A program made the translations under genes and the position numbers. Under the pieces are notes generated by a model. That model did no database searches and was not told the origin of the DNA. It worked only from the letters and a program-made list of their open reading frames with translations. From ZC4RG35 sp964571765 (lineage in GTDB: Bacteria > Actinomycetota > Acidimicrobiia > Spongiisociales > ZC4RG35): a stretch of 8,485 bases of DNA. The DNA lies in the NCBI GenBank assembly GCA_964571765.1, contig CAZNDH010000051.1, positions 1 to 8,485 on the forward strand, given 5' to 3'. How positions within the stretch are numbered: the stretch's first letter is position 1; every line of letters begins with the position of its first letter. Positions 1 through 5,871 of the stretch are shown here, piece by piece.

Positions 1-274
1 GAGAGTCGGCTCTCGGCGAACGTCACGACGCTCGTCGTGCCTGTAGGTTCGCCACCGGTTGAGTGGTGCAGGTCACCTCCGGAACCGATCAACCCCGCCA
101 GTAGAGCCCAGAAGATCACCAAAGGTTGATAGTCGGGGCTTCTCGTCTGTCCGGACTACAACCATTCTGCAACCCAACTGGCTATAACCCTGTGGTCCTG
201 TGGCCGGTACCGACCCACCCACACCCCCGTCGTTGACGTTCCGGTACTGTCTGATATCCGATGGCACACCCCCT
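1..274. other. non-coding stretch with small inverted repeats
   Basis: I see no convincing protein gene here; reading frames on both strands have compositions unlike proteins. Two short hairpins are visible: GAGAG (1-5) with CTCTC (10-14), and a perfect 7-bp pair CACGACG (24-30) with CGTCGTG (33-39) around a 2-nt gap. They could be the terminator region of a gene lying upstream of the window, but no T-tract follows either. Single GTAC words at 207 and 244 resemble the heptad repeats elsewhere in the window but are not in a 7-nt register. Confidence 0.4.
183..188 (+). promoter_or_regulatory. candidate -10 box TATAAC
   Basis: TATAAC differs from the TATAAT consensus at one base and lies 12 bp before a GTG at 200. 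No good -35 box is seen 17 bp upstream. It could serve the tRNA-like segment or the membrane-protein gene downstream. It is weak evidence taken alone. Confidence 0.25.
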
Positions 275-333
275 ACGGGATTCAGGTTCCTGTGGTCGCA
301 AGATCGTGGGGGTTCAAGTCCCCCTTTGCCCGC
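261..333 (+). pseudogene. tRNA-Leu(CAG)-like remnant, 3' half preserved
   Basis: The anticodon arm is intact: stem CGGGA (276-280) with TCCTG (288-292), and loop TTCAGGT (281-287) with anticodon CAG. A long class-II variable arm follows, GGTC-GCAA-GATC (294-305), then a perfect T-arm of GGGGG (308-312), TTCAAGT and CCCCC (320-324). All of these match bacterial tRNA-Leu. The 3' acceptor strand TTTGCCC (325-331) has no GGGCAAA partner upstream. The D-arm is only partly recognisable (TGGCACAC, 262-269) and does not pair. The discriminator would be G, whereas leucine tRNAs use A. It is therefore probably a decayed tRNA gene or an attachment-site copy left by an integrative element, not a working tRNA. 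The reading frame that runs through it yields FRFLWSQDRGG-type residues, a usual artefact of translating tRNA. Confidence 0.55.
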
Positions 334-367
334 GTTGATCTTCGAGTCCCCACCCCGTCGACGACTG

Positions 368-1327
368 GTGACACGGCTGGTCTGGCCGATCCTGATAATC
401 GCCGCAATCATCCTCGGCCTGGTGGTGTCGGCGGCGGGCACCGAGACCAGGGTCCAGATCGAGTACCTGACCAGGCTGCATGACCACGCAACCGAGATGT
501 CGAAGAATGCCGCCGCTCTCACCGACCTGGTGGGCCGTCTTCGCACCATATCCCGGGCGGAATTCCTCACCGTGGTCGAGGCGATCGAGGAGGACCTGGC
601 CACGGCGGGGGCCCTGGTGGACGAGGAGCCGCCGACACCTTCTGTCATGCCGGTGAGGGCGATGTTCCGTCAGGCGGTCGGGTCTTGGGAACGGGGTGTC
701 TCCGGGCTTTCCGAGGCACTGCTCCACGCCGCCGACAATCCAGGCGACAACCGGGCGCTGGACCTCGTGGCCGCAGCCCTCGCCGAGCTGCGCGCCGGTG
801 ACGCCATCTATGCCCAGCTCCTGTTAGATACCGAGCGGGAGGACATTCCCTCGCCGCTGACGCCGCTCCCGCCGGTGGTGATGAGCCCTTCCGGCGCCGT
901 CATCCTCACTCTTTCCCTCCTCTATGTGGACGCCGCCCGATCGCCGCAGAACACACTGGGGCTGCTTCCGGGGCTGGCGGTGAGCCAGATCATCGCCGAC
1001 CCGCCCTGGCAGGTCGACGCCACCGGGCAGGTGGTGGTGACCACCACCGAGGAGATCTTGTTCTCGGTGGTAATGACCAACGCCGGCAACGTCGGGTCCT
1101 CGTCACAGGAGCTGACCCTGGTGATGGAGGGAGGCAGCGACCCGGTCGAGCTGAGCCAGCTGGTGGAGCCCCTTCGGCCCGGGCACCAGGTGACGCTGGT
1201 CTTCGAACCGATAGCGGTGCTTCCGGGGCTGGTCTATGTGGTGACCGCCTCGATCGAGTCGGTTCCCGAGGACGCCAACCTCGACGACAACGTGCGCCGG
1301 GTCCAGTTCCTGGTCGGCGAGGGCTGA
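368..1327 (+). CDS. membrane-anchored protein with CARDB-like C-terminal domain, function unknown
   Basis: I do not recognise this 319-residue protein as a named family. An N-terminal hydrophobic helix (about residues 5-24, WPILIIAAIILGLVVSAAG) without a cleavage motif suggests a single membrane anchor. Residues 30-160 look mainly alpha-helical. The C-terminal part (about 215-316) reads like a CARDB-type immunoglobulin-like fold: FSVVMTNAGN, then LRPGHQVTLVFEP, then PEDANLDDN, so an extracytoplasmic binding domain is a reasonable guess. The frame is open from a GTG at 200, but those first 56 codons run through the tRNA-Leu-like segment, so I chose the GTG at 368; a TTG at 335 is also possible. 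No Shine-Dalgarno is seen at either. The stop lies 20 bp before serS on the same strand, which suggests co-transcription. Codon use is strongly GC-rich, like serS. Confidence 0.75.
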   Translation: MTRLVWPILIIAAIILGLVVSAAGTETRVQIEYLTRLHDHATEMSKNAAALTDLVGRLRTISRAEFLTVVEAIEEDLATAGALVDEEPPTPSVMPVRAMFRQAVGSWERGVSGLSEALLHAADNPGDNRALDLVAAALAELRAGDAIYAQLLLDTEREDIPSPLTPLPPVVMSPSGAVILTLSLLYVDAARSPQNTLGLLPGLAVSQIIADPPWQVDATGQVVVTTTEEILFSVVMTNAGNVGSSSQELTLVMEGGSDPVELSQLVEPLRPGHQVTLVFEPIAVLPGLVYVVTASIESVPEDANLDDNVRRVQFLVGEG

Positions 1328-1331
1328 CCTC

Positions 1332-1337
1332 TACCAT
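1332..1337 (+). promoter_or_regulatory. candidate -10 box for leaderless serS
   Basis: TACCAT ends 10 nt before the serS ATG and fits TAnnnT. There is no Shine-Dalgarno in the 20-bp gap after the upstream gene, so serS may have its own leaderless transcript as well as read-through. No clear -35 box is present. Confidence 0.3.
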
Positions 1338-1347
1338 CCTGGCCCCA

Positions 1348-2595
1348 ATGCTCGACCCGCGTCTCCTGCGCGAAGACCCCGACCTCGTCCGCCGCTCGCT
1401 TCAGCGGAGGGGGTCGAAAATCGACGTCGACGCCCTGGTGGCACTGGACACCTCCCATCGAGGTGCCCTCCAGGAGGCCGAAGAGCTTCGTGCCCGCCAG
1501 AAAGAGGCGGGGAGGGAAATCGCCTCCTTGGAGGGTGAGGCCAGGGAGAGGGCGATCGCCGAGGCGGCCGACCTCGCCGCCGAGGTGAAGAGCCGGGCCG
1601 CCGAGGCCGACCGATTGGGCGAGCAGTTCCGTCTCGCCTGGCTCGAGGTCCCCAATCTGGTGGCCGAGGACGCCGCCGACGGGCACAACGAAGCCGATAG
1701 CGTCGAGCTCAAGCGTTTCGGCGACCCGATGAGTGAGGGCGTCGGCCATGCCGCTCTGGGAGCGTCACTGGGCATCATCGACACCGAACGGGCAGCGAAG
1801 GTGTCGGGGACCCGCTTTGGCTATCTCAGGGGGAAGGGCGCCATGCTCGAGCTCGCCCTGGTTCGCTGGGCGATGGACCATCTCGTCGAGGAGGGCTTCA
1901 CCCCGATGATTCCACCGGTCTTGGTGAGGGAGTCGGCCCTGGAGGGCACCGGGTTCTTCCCCGAAGCCCGCGAACAGGTCTATGAGGTACCCCGGGATGA
2001 GCTCTTCCTGGTGGGCACCGCCGAGGTGCCCTTGGCCGCCTATCACGGGGATGAGATCCTCGATCCCGACGAGCTGCCCCTGCGATACGCAGGGTTCTCC
2101 ACCTGCTTTCGCCGGGAGGCTGGCACCTATGGGAAGGACACCGCGGGGATATTCCGGGTCCATCAGTTCGACAAGGTCGAGATGTTCGTCTTCACCGCGC
2201 CCGACCAATCTGCCGAGGAGCACGACCATCTCCTCGAGGTGGAGGAGAAACTGGTCCAGGAGCTGGAGGTCCCCTATCGGGTGGTCAATGTCGCCGCCGG
2301 CGACCTGGGTGGCTCAGCCACCAAGAAATATGACATCGAGGCGTGGTTCCCCGGCGAAGGGGCCTATCGCGAGATCACTTCTTGCTCCAACACCACCGAC
2401 TTCCAGGCTCGGCGGCTCAAGGTCAGGATCCGGGGCGATTCCCACAACGTGGTGGCACATACCCTCAACGGCACCGCCTGCGCGGTGGGCCGCACCATCC
2501 TGGCGATCTTGGAGAACCACCAGCAGCCCGACGGCTCCGTGGTCATCCCCGAGGCCTTGAGGCGCTACACCGGGTTCGATCTCATCGGGCCGTGA
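1348..2595 (+). CDS. serS: seryl-tRNA synthetase
   Basis: This 415-residue class II aminoacyl-tRNA synthetase charges tRNA-Ser with serine (and charges tRNA-Sec where that exists) in the cytoplasm. The start MLDPRLLREDPDLVRRSLQRR is typical of bacterial SerRS. Residues about 30-105 are charged and helical and form the coiled-coil arm that grips the long variable arm of tRNA-Ser. The catalytic core shows the TAE serine-site motif (V222-GTAE-226), motif 2 (TCFRRE at 252-257, followed by RVHQFDKVE), and motif 3 (NGTACAVGR at 374-382, with R382 the class II arginine). Length is normal (about 420-430). The ATG at 1348 is the natural start. The stop overlaps the next gene start by 4 bp (GTGA), implying translational coupling. 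Four tRNA-Ser genes, its substrates, lie 2.9-5.9 kb downstream. Confidence 0.97.
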   Translation: MLDPRLLREDPDLVRRSLQRRGSKIDVDALVALDTSHRGALQEAEELRARQKEAGREIASLEGEARERAIAEAADLAAEVKSRAAEADRLGEQFRLAWLEVPNLVAEDAADGHNEADSVELKRFGDPMSEGVGHAALGASLGIIDTERAAKVSGTRFGYLRGKGAMLELALVRWAMDHLVEEGFTPMIPPVLVRESALEGTGFFPEAREQVYEVPRDELFLVGTAEVPLAAYHGDEILDPDELPLRYAGFSTCFRREAGTYGKDTAGIFRVHQFDKVEMFVFTAPDQSAEEHDHLLEVEEKLVQELEVPYRVVNVAAGDLGGSATKKYDIEAWFPGEGAYREITSCSNTTDFQARRLKVRIRGDSHNVVAHTLNGTACAVGRTILAILENHQQPDGSVVIPEALRRYTGFDLIGP

Positions 2596-3239
2596 CCTCA
2601 CCTGACGCGGTCTTCGCCCGGATAGCCTCGCGGTACGACCTGATCAACCGGATCCTCTCCCTGGGTCGGGAGAGGAAGTGGCGGGCCCGGGGTGTGGGCA
2701 TGCTTCCCGCGGGTCGGGTGCTCGATCTCGGTGCGGGGACCGGGGACACCGACTTCGGAGGCCGGGAGGTGGTCGGGCTCGACCCGGTGATCGAGATGCT
2801 CGCCCTGAGCAACCAGGAGATGCGGGTGGTAGGGGTGGGCGAGCAGTTGCCCTTCACCGACGATGGTTTCGATGGTGTCTTCAGCGCATTCGTGTTCCGC
2901 AACCTGACATCGGTGGCGGCAACCTTGGGCGAGATCGAGCGGGTCCTTCGCCCGGGAGGGGTGGCGGTGGTTGTCGACCTGGCCCGACCCACCTCTCGCT
3001 GGCAGCGGCTTCTCCATCGCATGGGTACCACCGTGGTCCTCCCCCTGGTGGGGTTGGTCTTCGCCAGGGCTCCCCGGGAGTACTGGTACCTCCATCGCTC
3101 CCTCGACTCGCTTCCCTCGCCCGAGGCGATGTTCCAAACCGGAGCCCTCCAGCTGGAGGACGTGTGGCGGATGGGACTCTTCGGCTTCGTCTACGGCGCC
3201 AAGCTCCGCAAGGCGCCCCGGGCAGGGCTTCTTCCCTGA
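2592..3239 (+). CDS. MenG/UbiE-family SAM-dependent methyltransferase
   Basis: This 215-residue class I methyltransferase starts at the GTG that overlaps the serS stop. The N-terminus (RYDLINRILSLGRERKWR, residues 14-31) matches the UbiE/MenG signature, motif I is VLDLGAGTGD (43-52), and D64 in VVGLDP is the likely ribose-binding acid. FVFRNL (100-105) corresponds to the FGLRN signature, and LRPGG (119-123) plus a C-terminal GFVYGAKLRK are also family-like. MenG methylates demethylmenaquinone to menaquinone in the respiratory chain; that role is inferred from the family. Two oddities stand out. Only about 10 residues separate motif I from the motif II strand, where UbiE proteins normally have a longer helix, and the canonical FG before RN is replaced by VF. 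It may be a divergent MenG or a related quinone or lipid methyltransferase. The gene has no Shine-Dalgarno of its own and depends on coupling to serS. Confidence 0.8.
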   Translation: MTSPDAVFARIASRYDLINRILSLGRERKWRARGVGMLPAGRVLDLGAGTGDTDFGGREVVGLDPVIEMLALSNQEMRVVGVGEQLPFTDDGFDGVFSAFVFRNLTSVAATLGEIERVLRPGGVAVVVDLARPTSRWQRLLHRMGTTVVLPLVGLVFARAPREYWYLHRSLDSLPSPEAMFQTGALQLEDVWRMGLFGFVYGAKLRKAPRAGLLP

Positions 3240-3244
3240 GTGCC

Positions 3245-3282
3245 GCCTCGACCTGTGGCCATGGCGGCCGAGTCGACGAGGC
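3245..3282 (+). terminator. hairpin downstream of serS-methyltransferase operon
   Basis: GCCTCG (3245-3250) pairs with CGAGGC (3277-3282), and GGCC (3257-3260) can pair with GGCC (3266-3269) inside it. It begins 6 bp after the methyltransferase stop. No T-tract follows, so a terminator role rests on position alone. Confidence 0.3.
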
Positions 3283-3369
3283 GATCGCTTCTCGCCGGGC
3301 TCCGCTGGCCCGAGGCGATAGCCAGGTCACGCGGGAGGCGTACTCTGCCTGTGCTTCGACGGTGAGGGC

Positions 3370-3381
3370 ACTCTCGAGAGT
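3370..3381. repeat. 12-bp perfect palindrome
   Basis: ACTCTCGAGAGT reads the same on both strands. It lies in the 3240-3471 spacer between the methyltransferase and the SRP RNA, about 60 bp before the candidate SRP RNA promoter. It could be an operator or chance. Otherwise this spacer shows only hairpin-forming GC-rich sequence and a 9-bp direct repeat, CGAGGCGAT (3277 and 3311); I see no gene in it. Confidence 0.3.
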
Positions 3382-3438
3382 AACCCGTCGGTAGCGGTGT
3401 CTCGGGGTCGAATACCCACCAGCGAGGCTCGCCATAGG

Positions 3439-3465
3439 TGGACAATCCACAACGGCCGGTAACCT
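3439..3465 (+). promoter_or_regulatory. candidate promoter of the SRP RNA gene
   Basis: A TAACCT box (3460-3465, TAnnnT) ends 6 nt before the inferred RNA 5' end at 3472. TGGACA (3439-3444) is a fair -35 match, although the 15-bp spacer is short. The agreement between the box and the RNA end inferred independently from base pairing supports it. Confidence 0.45.
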
Positions 3466-3471
3466 GGTACC

Positions 3472-3751
3472 GATCGTGTAGGCGGGGCGCTAGGGGTGCC
3501 CTGAACCCGAAACCCTCTTCACGCGGGGCCAAATTCCCCGCCCGAGGGACACGACACGCCGGGGCCCAGCCCTGACGAGGGACACGCGGTGTTGATGGCC
3601 GGGTCCCACGCGGCGGAGCATCACGAACCGGGTCAGGTCCGGAAGGAAGCAGCCCTAAGTGACCTCGCTCCGGGTGCTGTGGGGTCACCTGACCGGAGCA
3701 GGCGGCCCGAGTCGACGGCGTCCACCGAGTCTCGACGGCGGGGTCACGATC
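3472..3751 (+). ncRNA. ffs: signal recognition particle RNA, long form with Alu domain
   Basis: The SRP RNA pairs with Ffh (and FtsY) to bring nascent membrane and secreted proteins to the translocon. The invariant S-domain tip is present: GGTCAGGTCC (3631-3640), tetraloop GGAA (3641-3644), then GGAAGCAGCCC. The stem below it is formed by TCAC/GTGA (3621/3659), GGAGC/GCTCC (3615/3667) and CCCAC/GTGGG (3605/3679). Upstream lies an Alu-domain-like part: GCTAGG, GGTGCCCTGAACCCG, then GGGGCC, AAATTCCCCGCCCGAGG. This closely follows the bacterial large-SRP consensus, and GGCGGGG (3481-3487) pairs perfectly with CCCCGCC (3536-3542). The ends are set by GATCGTG (3472-3478) pairing perfectly with CACGATC (3745-3751), giving about 280 nt, close to the 271 nt of Bacillus scRNA. 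Many actinobacteria carry only the short (about 100 nt) form, so the long form is notable. Frames open across it are not genes. Confidence 0.93.
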
Positions 3752-3777
3752 ATGTACGGGGTCCTGCGCGGTGCGAA

Positions 3778-3801
3778 GTACGGAGTACCCACGACTACCT
3801 T
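3778..3801 (+). promoter_or_regulatory. GTAC heptad pair and candidate -10 box before the MFS gene
   Basis: GTAC occurs at 3778 and 3785, exactly 7 nt apart, like the larger arrays near the tRNAs. TACCTT (3796-3801, TAnnnT) ends 9 nt before the ATG at 3811, a leaderless arrangement. No Shine-Dalgarno or convincing -35 is present. Confidence 0.3.
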
Positions 3802-3810
3802 CCGCCGGTC

Positions 3811-4986
3811 ATGCTCCGCCAGTTCGGCCCCACCTTTCCCCGGCTGTTCACCGCGGCCCTGCTCCAGGAGCTGTCCTTCATGCTCCTCGTCCATGTTCCC
3901 GGGTACCTGAGCGACCTGGGGGCCACCGAGGGCCGGATAGGTCTCCTCTATGCGGCGTCCGCCGTTGCCTCGCTGGCGGTGCGACCCCTTCTCGGGCGGA
4001 TCCTCGACCTGACCCGCCGGCGCACCGTGATCCTCTTCACCGGGGCGGGCAATGTCCTGGTGGTCCTGGCTCTGGCCACCACCAGCAGATGGGGAGCCTA
4101 TCTGTGGGGGCTCTTCCTCATCCAGAGGGTGCTCCAACTCGCCCTGTTCACCACGGTCCTCACCTACGGGGCCGACTCGATCCCGGTGGAGAGGCGCACC
4201 CAGGGCCTGGCCATCTTCGGGCTTTCCGGGCTGATTCCAATCGCGGTTGGGGGATATGTGGGTGACGTGGTCATCGACATCTCCGGGTTCTCAGGCCTCT
4301 TCATCGTCGCCGCGGCGGCGAGCTTCACCGCGTGGAGCATGTTTTGGAGGCTCCCGGTGCTCGCCATCCGCACACCTCTGCCGCGGCGCGGCTTCTGGGC
4401 GGCGATGGTGCAGCGAAATCTGCTCCCATTGTGGTTCGCAACCCTGCTCTTCTCGGTGGGATTGGAGGCCCTGTTCACCTTCACCCGGACCTACGTTCAG
4501 ACCAGGCAGGTGGGAACCGCCGGTATGTTCTTCGCAACCTACGGAGTGGCGGCCGCGGCGACCCGGATCTTGGGGGGGCGGTTCTACGACCGCATCCCCC
4601 ATCGTCCCCTACTGGTCTCGGCGGTGGCCTTCTACGGTATGGGGCTCGGCGTTATGGCGGTGGCCATGTCCGCCCCGATGTTGGTCGCCGCGGCGGCGAT
4701 GACCGGCATCGCCCACGGTGCGGCCTTCCCCTTGCTCTCCAGCCAGGTGGTCAACCGGGCCCGCGAGTCGGAGCGCGGCTCGGCGATGGCCATCTTCACC
4801 TCGATCTTCGACGTCTCGTTGCTGCTCGGCGCTCCGGTGGTGGGTCTGCTCATCGATGTCTCCGGTTACCTGCTCGCCTTCGCTGCCACCGGGGGAGCTT
4901 TGGTTGTCGGGGCTGTCACCTACGCCTGGTGGGACCGCCGCATGGTGGCCGCCTCAGCCGCGGCGGCCCGCGAAGAAGGCCTCTAA
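3811..4986 (+). CDS. major facilitator superfamily (MFS) transporter
   Basis: This 391-residue polytopic membrane protein has about 12 hydrophobic segments and the MFS loop motif A after TM2 (GRILDLTRRR, residues 62-71). A related loop appears in the second half (GGRFYDRIPHRP, 255-266), as expected from the internal duplication of MFS proteins. Length is normal (about 400). The substrate cannot be told from sequence; drug or metabolite efflux is possible. The frame is open upstream to 3589 but crosses the SRP RNA, so the ATG at 3811 is the right start. A leaderless start from the TACCTT box is likely. Its 3' end overlaps the convergent tadA by 33 bp. Codon use is GC-rich and matches serS and tadA, so it looks native to the locus. 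Confidence 0.9.
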   Translation: MLRQFGPTFPRLFTAALLQELSFMLLVHVPGYLSDLGATEGRIGLLYAASAVASLAVRPLLGRILDLTRRRTVILFTGAGNVLVVLALATTSRWGAYLWGLFLIQRVLQLALFTTVLTYGADSIPVERRTQGLAIFGLSGLIPIAVGGYVGDVVIDISGFSGLFIVAAAASFTAWSMFWRLPVLAIRTPLPRRGFWAAMVQRNLLPLWFATLLFSVGLEALFTFTRTYVQTRQVGTAGMFFATYGVAAAATRILGGRFYDRIPHRPLLVSAVAFYGMGLGVMAVAMSAPMLVAAAAMTGIAHGAAFPLLSSQVVNRARESERGSAMAIFTSIFDVSLLLGAPVVGLLIDVSGYLLAFAATGGALVVGAVTYAWWDRRMVAASAAAAREEGL

Positions 4987-5427
4987 GAGACGCGTGCTCT
5001 CCTCGGCGAGGACACCGTCGACCAGTTCGACACGATGGTTGAGCCGGCGGTCCTGGGGGATGTTGTACAGCGACCAGGCAGCCCCCGCCTTGAGGTCGGC
5101 AGCGCCGTAGACGATCCGTTCCAGACGAGCCCACACCGCTGCACCGCAGCACATAACGCATGGTTCCAAGGTCACCACCAGGGTGTGCCCGGTGAGACGC
5201 CAATCGCCGATACCCCTGGCCCGAGCCGAGATCACCAACATCTCGGCATGGGCGACCGGGTCGCGGTGTTGTTCCCTTCGGTTGCGGTCGACGGCGACCA
5301 CCTCACCCTCCGGGTCGAGGAGCACCGCTCCCACTGGTACGTCGCCGTTGGCAGCGGCTTCCTCGGCCGCTTCAAGGGCACGTCTCATCGCTGTCTCGAA
5401 CACCATCGCGGATATCGGCTCACTCAC
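4954..5427 (-). CDS. tadA: tRNA-specific adenosine deaminase TadA
   Basis: This 157-residue zinc-dependent deaminase converts A34 to inosine in the wobble position of tRNA-Arg(ACG), allowing CGN decoding. The cytidine/deoxycytidylate deaminase fold shows HAE (H60 zinc ligand, E62 proton shuttle) and PCVMC (C90 and C93 zinc ligands), followed by GA. VVYGAADLKAGA-type residues (106-116, here IVYGAADLKAG) and NHRVEL near 130-135 are typical of TadA rather than of free-base or nucleoside deaminases. Length fits the family. The start is GTG at 5427, close behind a GATAAT box; an ATG seven codons in (5406) is an alternative. The 3' end runs convergently into the MFS gene with a 33-bp overlap. Divergently upstream lies tRNA-Ser(GGA). 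Its placement beside tRNA-Ser genes and the SRP RNA resembles actinobacterial gene order. Confidence 0.95.
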   Translation of the reverse strand: MSEPISAMVFETAMRRALEAAEEAAANGDVPVGAVLLDPEGEVVAVDRNRREQHRDPVAHAEMLVISARARGIGDWRLTGHTLVVTLEPCVMCCGAAVWARLERIVYGAADLKAGAAWSLYNIPQDRRLNHRVELVDGVLAEESTRLLEAFFAGRRG

Positions 5428-5435
5428 TGCCGGGC

Positions 5436-5441
5436 ATTATC
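5436..5441 (-). promoter_or_regulatory. candidate -10 box for tadA
   Basis: On the minus strand GATAAT (5441 to 5436) matches TATAAT at five of six positions and ends 8 nt before the GTG start at 5427. That implies a leaderless or nearly leaderless transcript. The -35 region is unclear. Confidence 0.4.
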
Positions 5442-5474
5442 CTTGGTGTCACCGACTGGTCGGTCGAGTTCTCG

Positions 5475-5516
5475 GTACCAAGTACCCAGTACCAGGTACG
5501 CCCGGCCGTGGTCGGG
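5475..5516. repeat. GTAC heptad array plus hairpin between tadA and tRNA-Ser(GGA)
   Basis: GTAC recurs at 5475, 5482, 5489 and 5496, an exact 7-nt period with variable 3-nt linkers (CAA, CCA, CAG). Because GTAC is its own reverse complement, the array is nearly symmetric on both strands. Next comes CCCGGCC (5501-5507) pairing with GGTCGGG (5510-5516, one G-T pair) across a 2-nt loop. The hairpin ends 7 bp before the tRNA. Confidence 0.7.
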
Positions 5517-5523
5517 CATTCCT

Positions 5524-5617
5524 GGAGGGATCGCATAGTCCGGTCTAGTGCGCGGCACTGGAAATGCCGTTGGGGGTTTGCGCCCCCTCGAGGGTTCAAA
5601 TCCCTCTCCCTCCGCCA
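5524..5617 (+). tRNA. tRNA-Ser, anticodon GGA
   Basis: The acceptor stem GGAGGGA (5524-5530) pairs with TCCCTCC (5607-5613). The anticodon arm CGGCA-CTGGAAA-TGCCG carries GGA, which reads UCC and UCU. A long class-II variable arm (GGGGGTTTGCGCCCCC) follows, and the T-arm is GAGGG-TTCAAAT-CCCTC. The discriminator is G, as SerRS expects. CCA is encoded at 5615-5617, unlike in the other complete tRNA-Ser genes here. Confidence 0.97.
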
Positions 5618-5619
5618 AG

Positions 5620-5686
5620 CACGAGCTTCCCTCGTGTACAAGGTACCCGGTACTCGGTACTTGGTACGGTCGGGCATGGCCCGACC
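5620..5686. repeat. hairpin - GTAC heptad array - hairpin between tRNA-Ser(GGA) and tRNA-Ser(CGA)
   Basis: CACGAG (5620-5625) pairs with CTCGTG (5631-5636), 3 bp after the tRNA CCA end, and may terminate the tRNA transcript. GTAC then occurs at 5636, 5643, 5650, 5657 and 5664: five units with exact 7-nt spacing. GGTCGGGC (5668-5675) pairs perfectly with GCCCGACC (5679-5686) around ATG, ending 5 bp before the next tRNA. The same hairpin-array-hairpin order is seen after tRNA-Ser(TGA). Confidence 0.7.
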
Positions 5687-5691
5687 CATAA

Positions 5692-5781
5692 GGAGGGGTC
5701 GCATAGTCCGGTCTAGTGCGCGGCACTCGAAATGCCGTAGGGGGTAACACCTCCTCGTGGGTTCGAATCCCACCCCCTCCG
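5692..5781 (+). tRNA. tRNA-Ser, anticodon CGA
   Basis: The acceptor GGAGGGG (5692-5698) pairs with CCCCTCC (5774-5780), with discriminator G at 5781. The anticodon arm CGGCA-CTCGAAA-TGCCG carries CGA, which reads UCG. The T-arm is GTGGG-TTCGAAT-CCCAC. CCA is not encoded. Its 5' half is almost identical to that of tRNA-Ser(GGA), pointing to duplication followed by anticodon change. Confidence 0.97.
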
Positions 5782-5784
5782 CGT
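5753..5784 (+). repeat. 32-bp direct repeat, copy 1 (tRNA-Ser(CGA) 3' end)
   Basis: This segment of T-arm, 3' acceptor strand and three flanking bases (CGT) is identical to 8322-8353 in tRNA-Ser(TGA). Related serine tRNAs can share T-arms by descent, but the identity also runs past the tRNA end. The two copies bracket the ANTAR/STAS/integrase-remnant segment like attachment sites. Confidence 0.75.
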
Positions 5785-5789
5785 CGGTC

Positions 5790-5806
5790 GCCGAGCTTCG
5801 CTCGGC
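5790..5806 (+). terminator. hairpin after tRNA-Ser(CGA)
   Basis: GCCGAGC (5790-5796) pairs perfectly with GCTCGGC (5800-5806) around a TTC loop, 8 bp after the tRNA. The run after it is TTGCACT, not a true U-tract. A similar hairpin with a TTG loop follows tRNA-Ser(TGA). A terminator or processing signal is likely from position. Confidence 0.45.
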
Positions 5807-5871
5807 TTGCACTCGGCTCGGTTCTGACATGGACTCCTCTTCAACTATCTGCGTCGGTGGGAGCTATTGAA

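Noticed and set aside
200..367. Early GTG start of the CARDB-like protein
   Set aside because: These codons translate the tRNA-Leu-like remnant and place 56 unusual residues before the membrane anchor.
2343..2591. Upstream extension of the methyltransferase frame
   Set aside because: It lies fully inside serS in another frame and its residues do not look like a methyltransferase; the GTG at 2592 gives the family N-terminus.
3340..3425. A further tRNA-like piece (GGGGTCGAATACCC with an upstream palindrome)
   Set aside because: The loop is not in TTCGAAT register, and no acceptor or D-arm can be drawn.
3589..3810. N-terminal extension of the MFS protein
   Set aside because: It overlaps the SRP RNA and is hydrophilic and low-complexity; MFS proteins start near the ATG at 3811.
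5475..5667. CRISPR array
   Set aside because: The period is only 7 nt with 3-nt variable linkers; there are no long repeats or spacers and no cas genes.
5420..5830. Minus-strand frames giving GFEPTRR- and NPRGGANPQ-type peptides
   Set aside because: They are antisense translations of the two tRNA-Ser genes and the GTAC repeats, a well-known false gene type.
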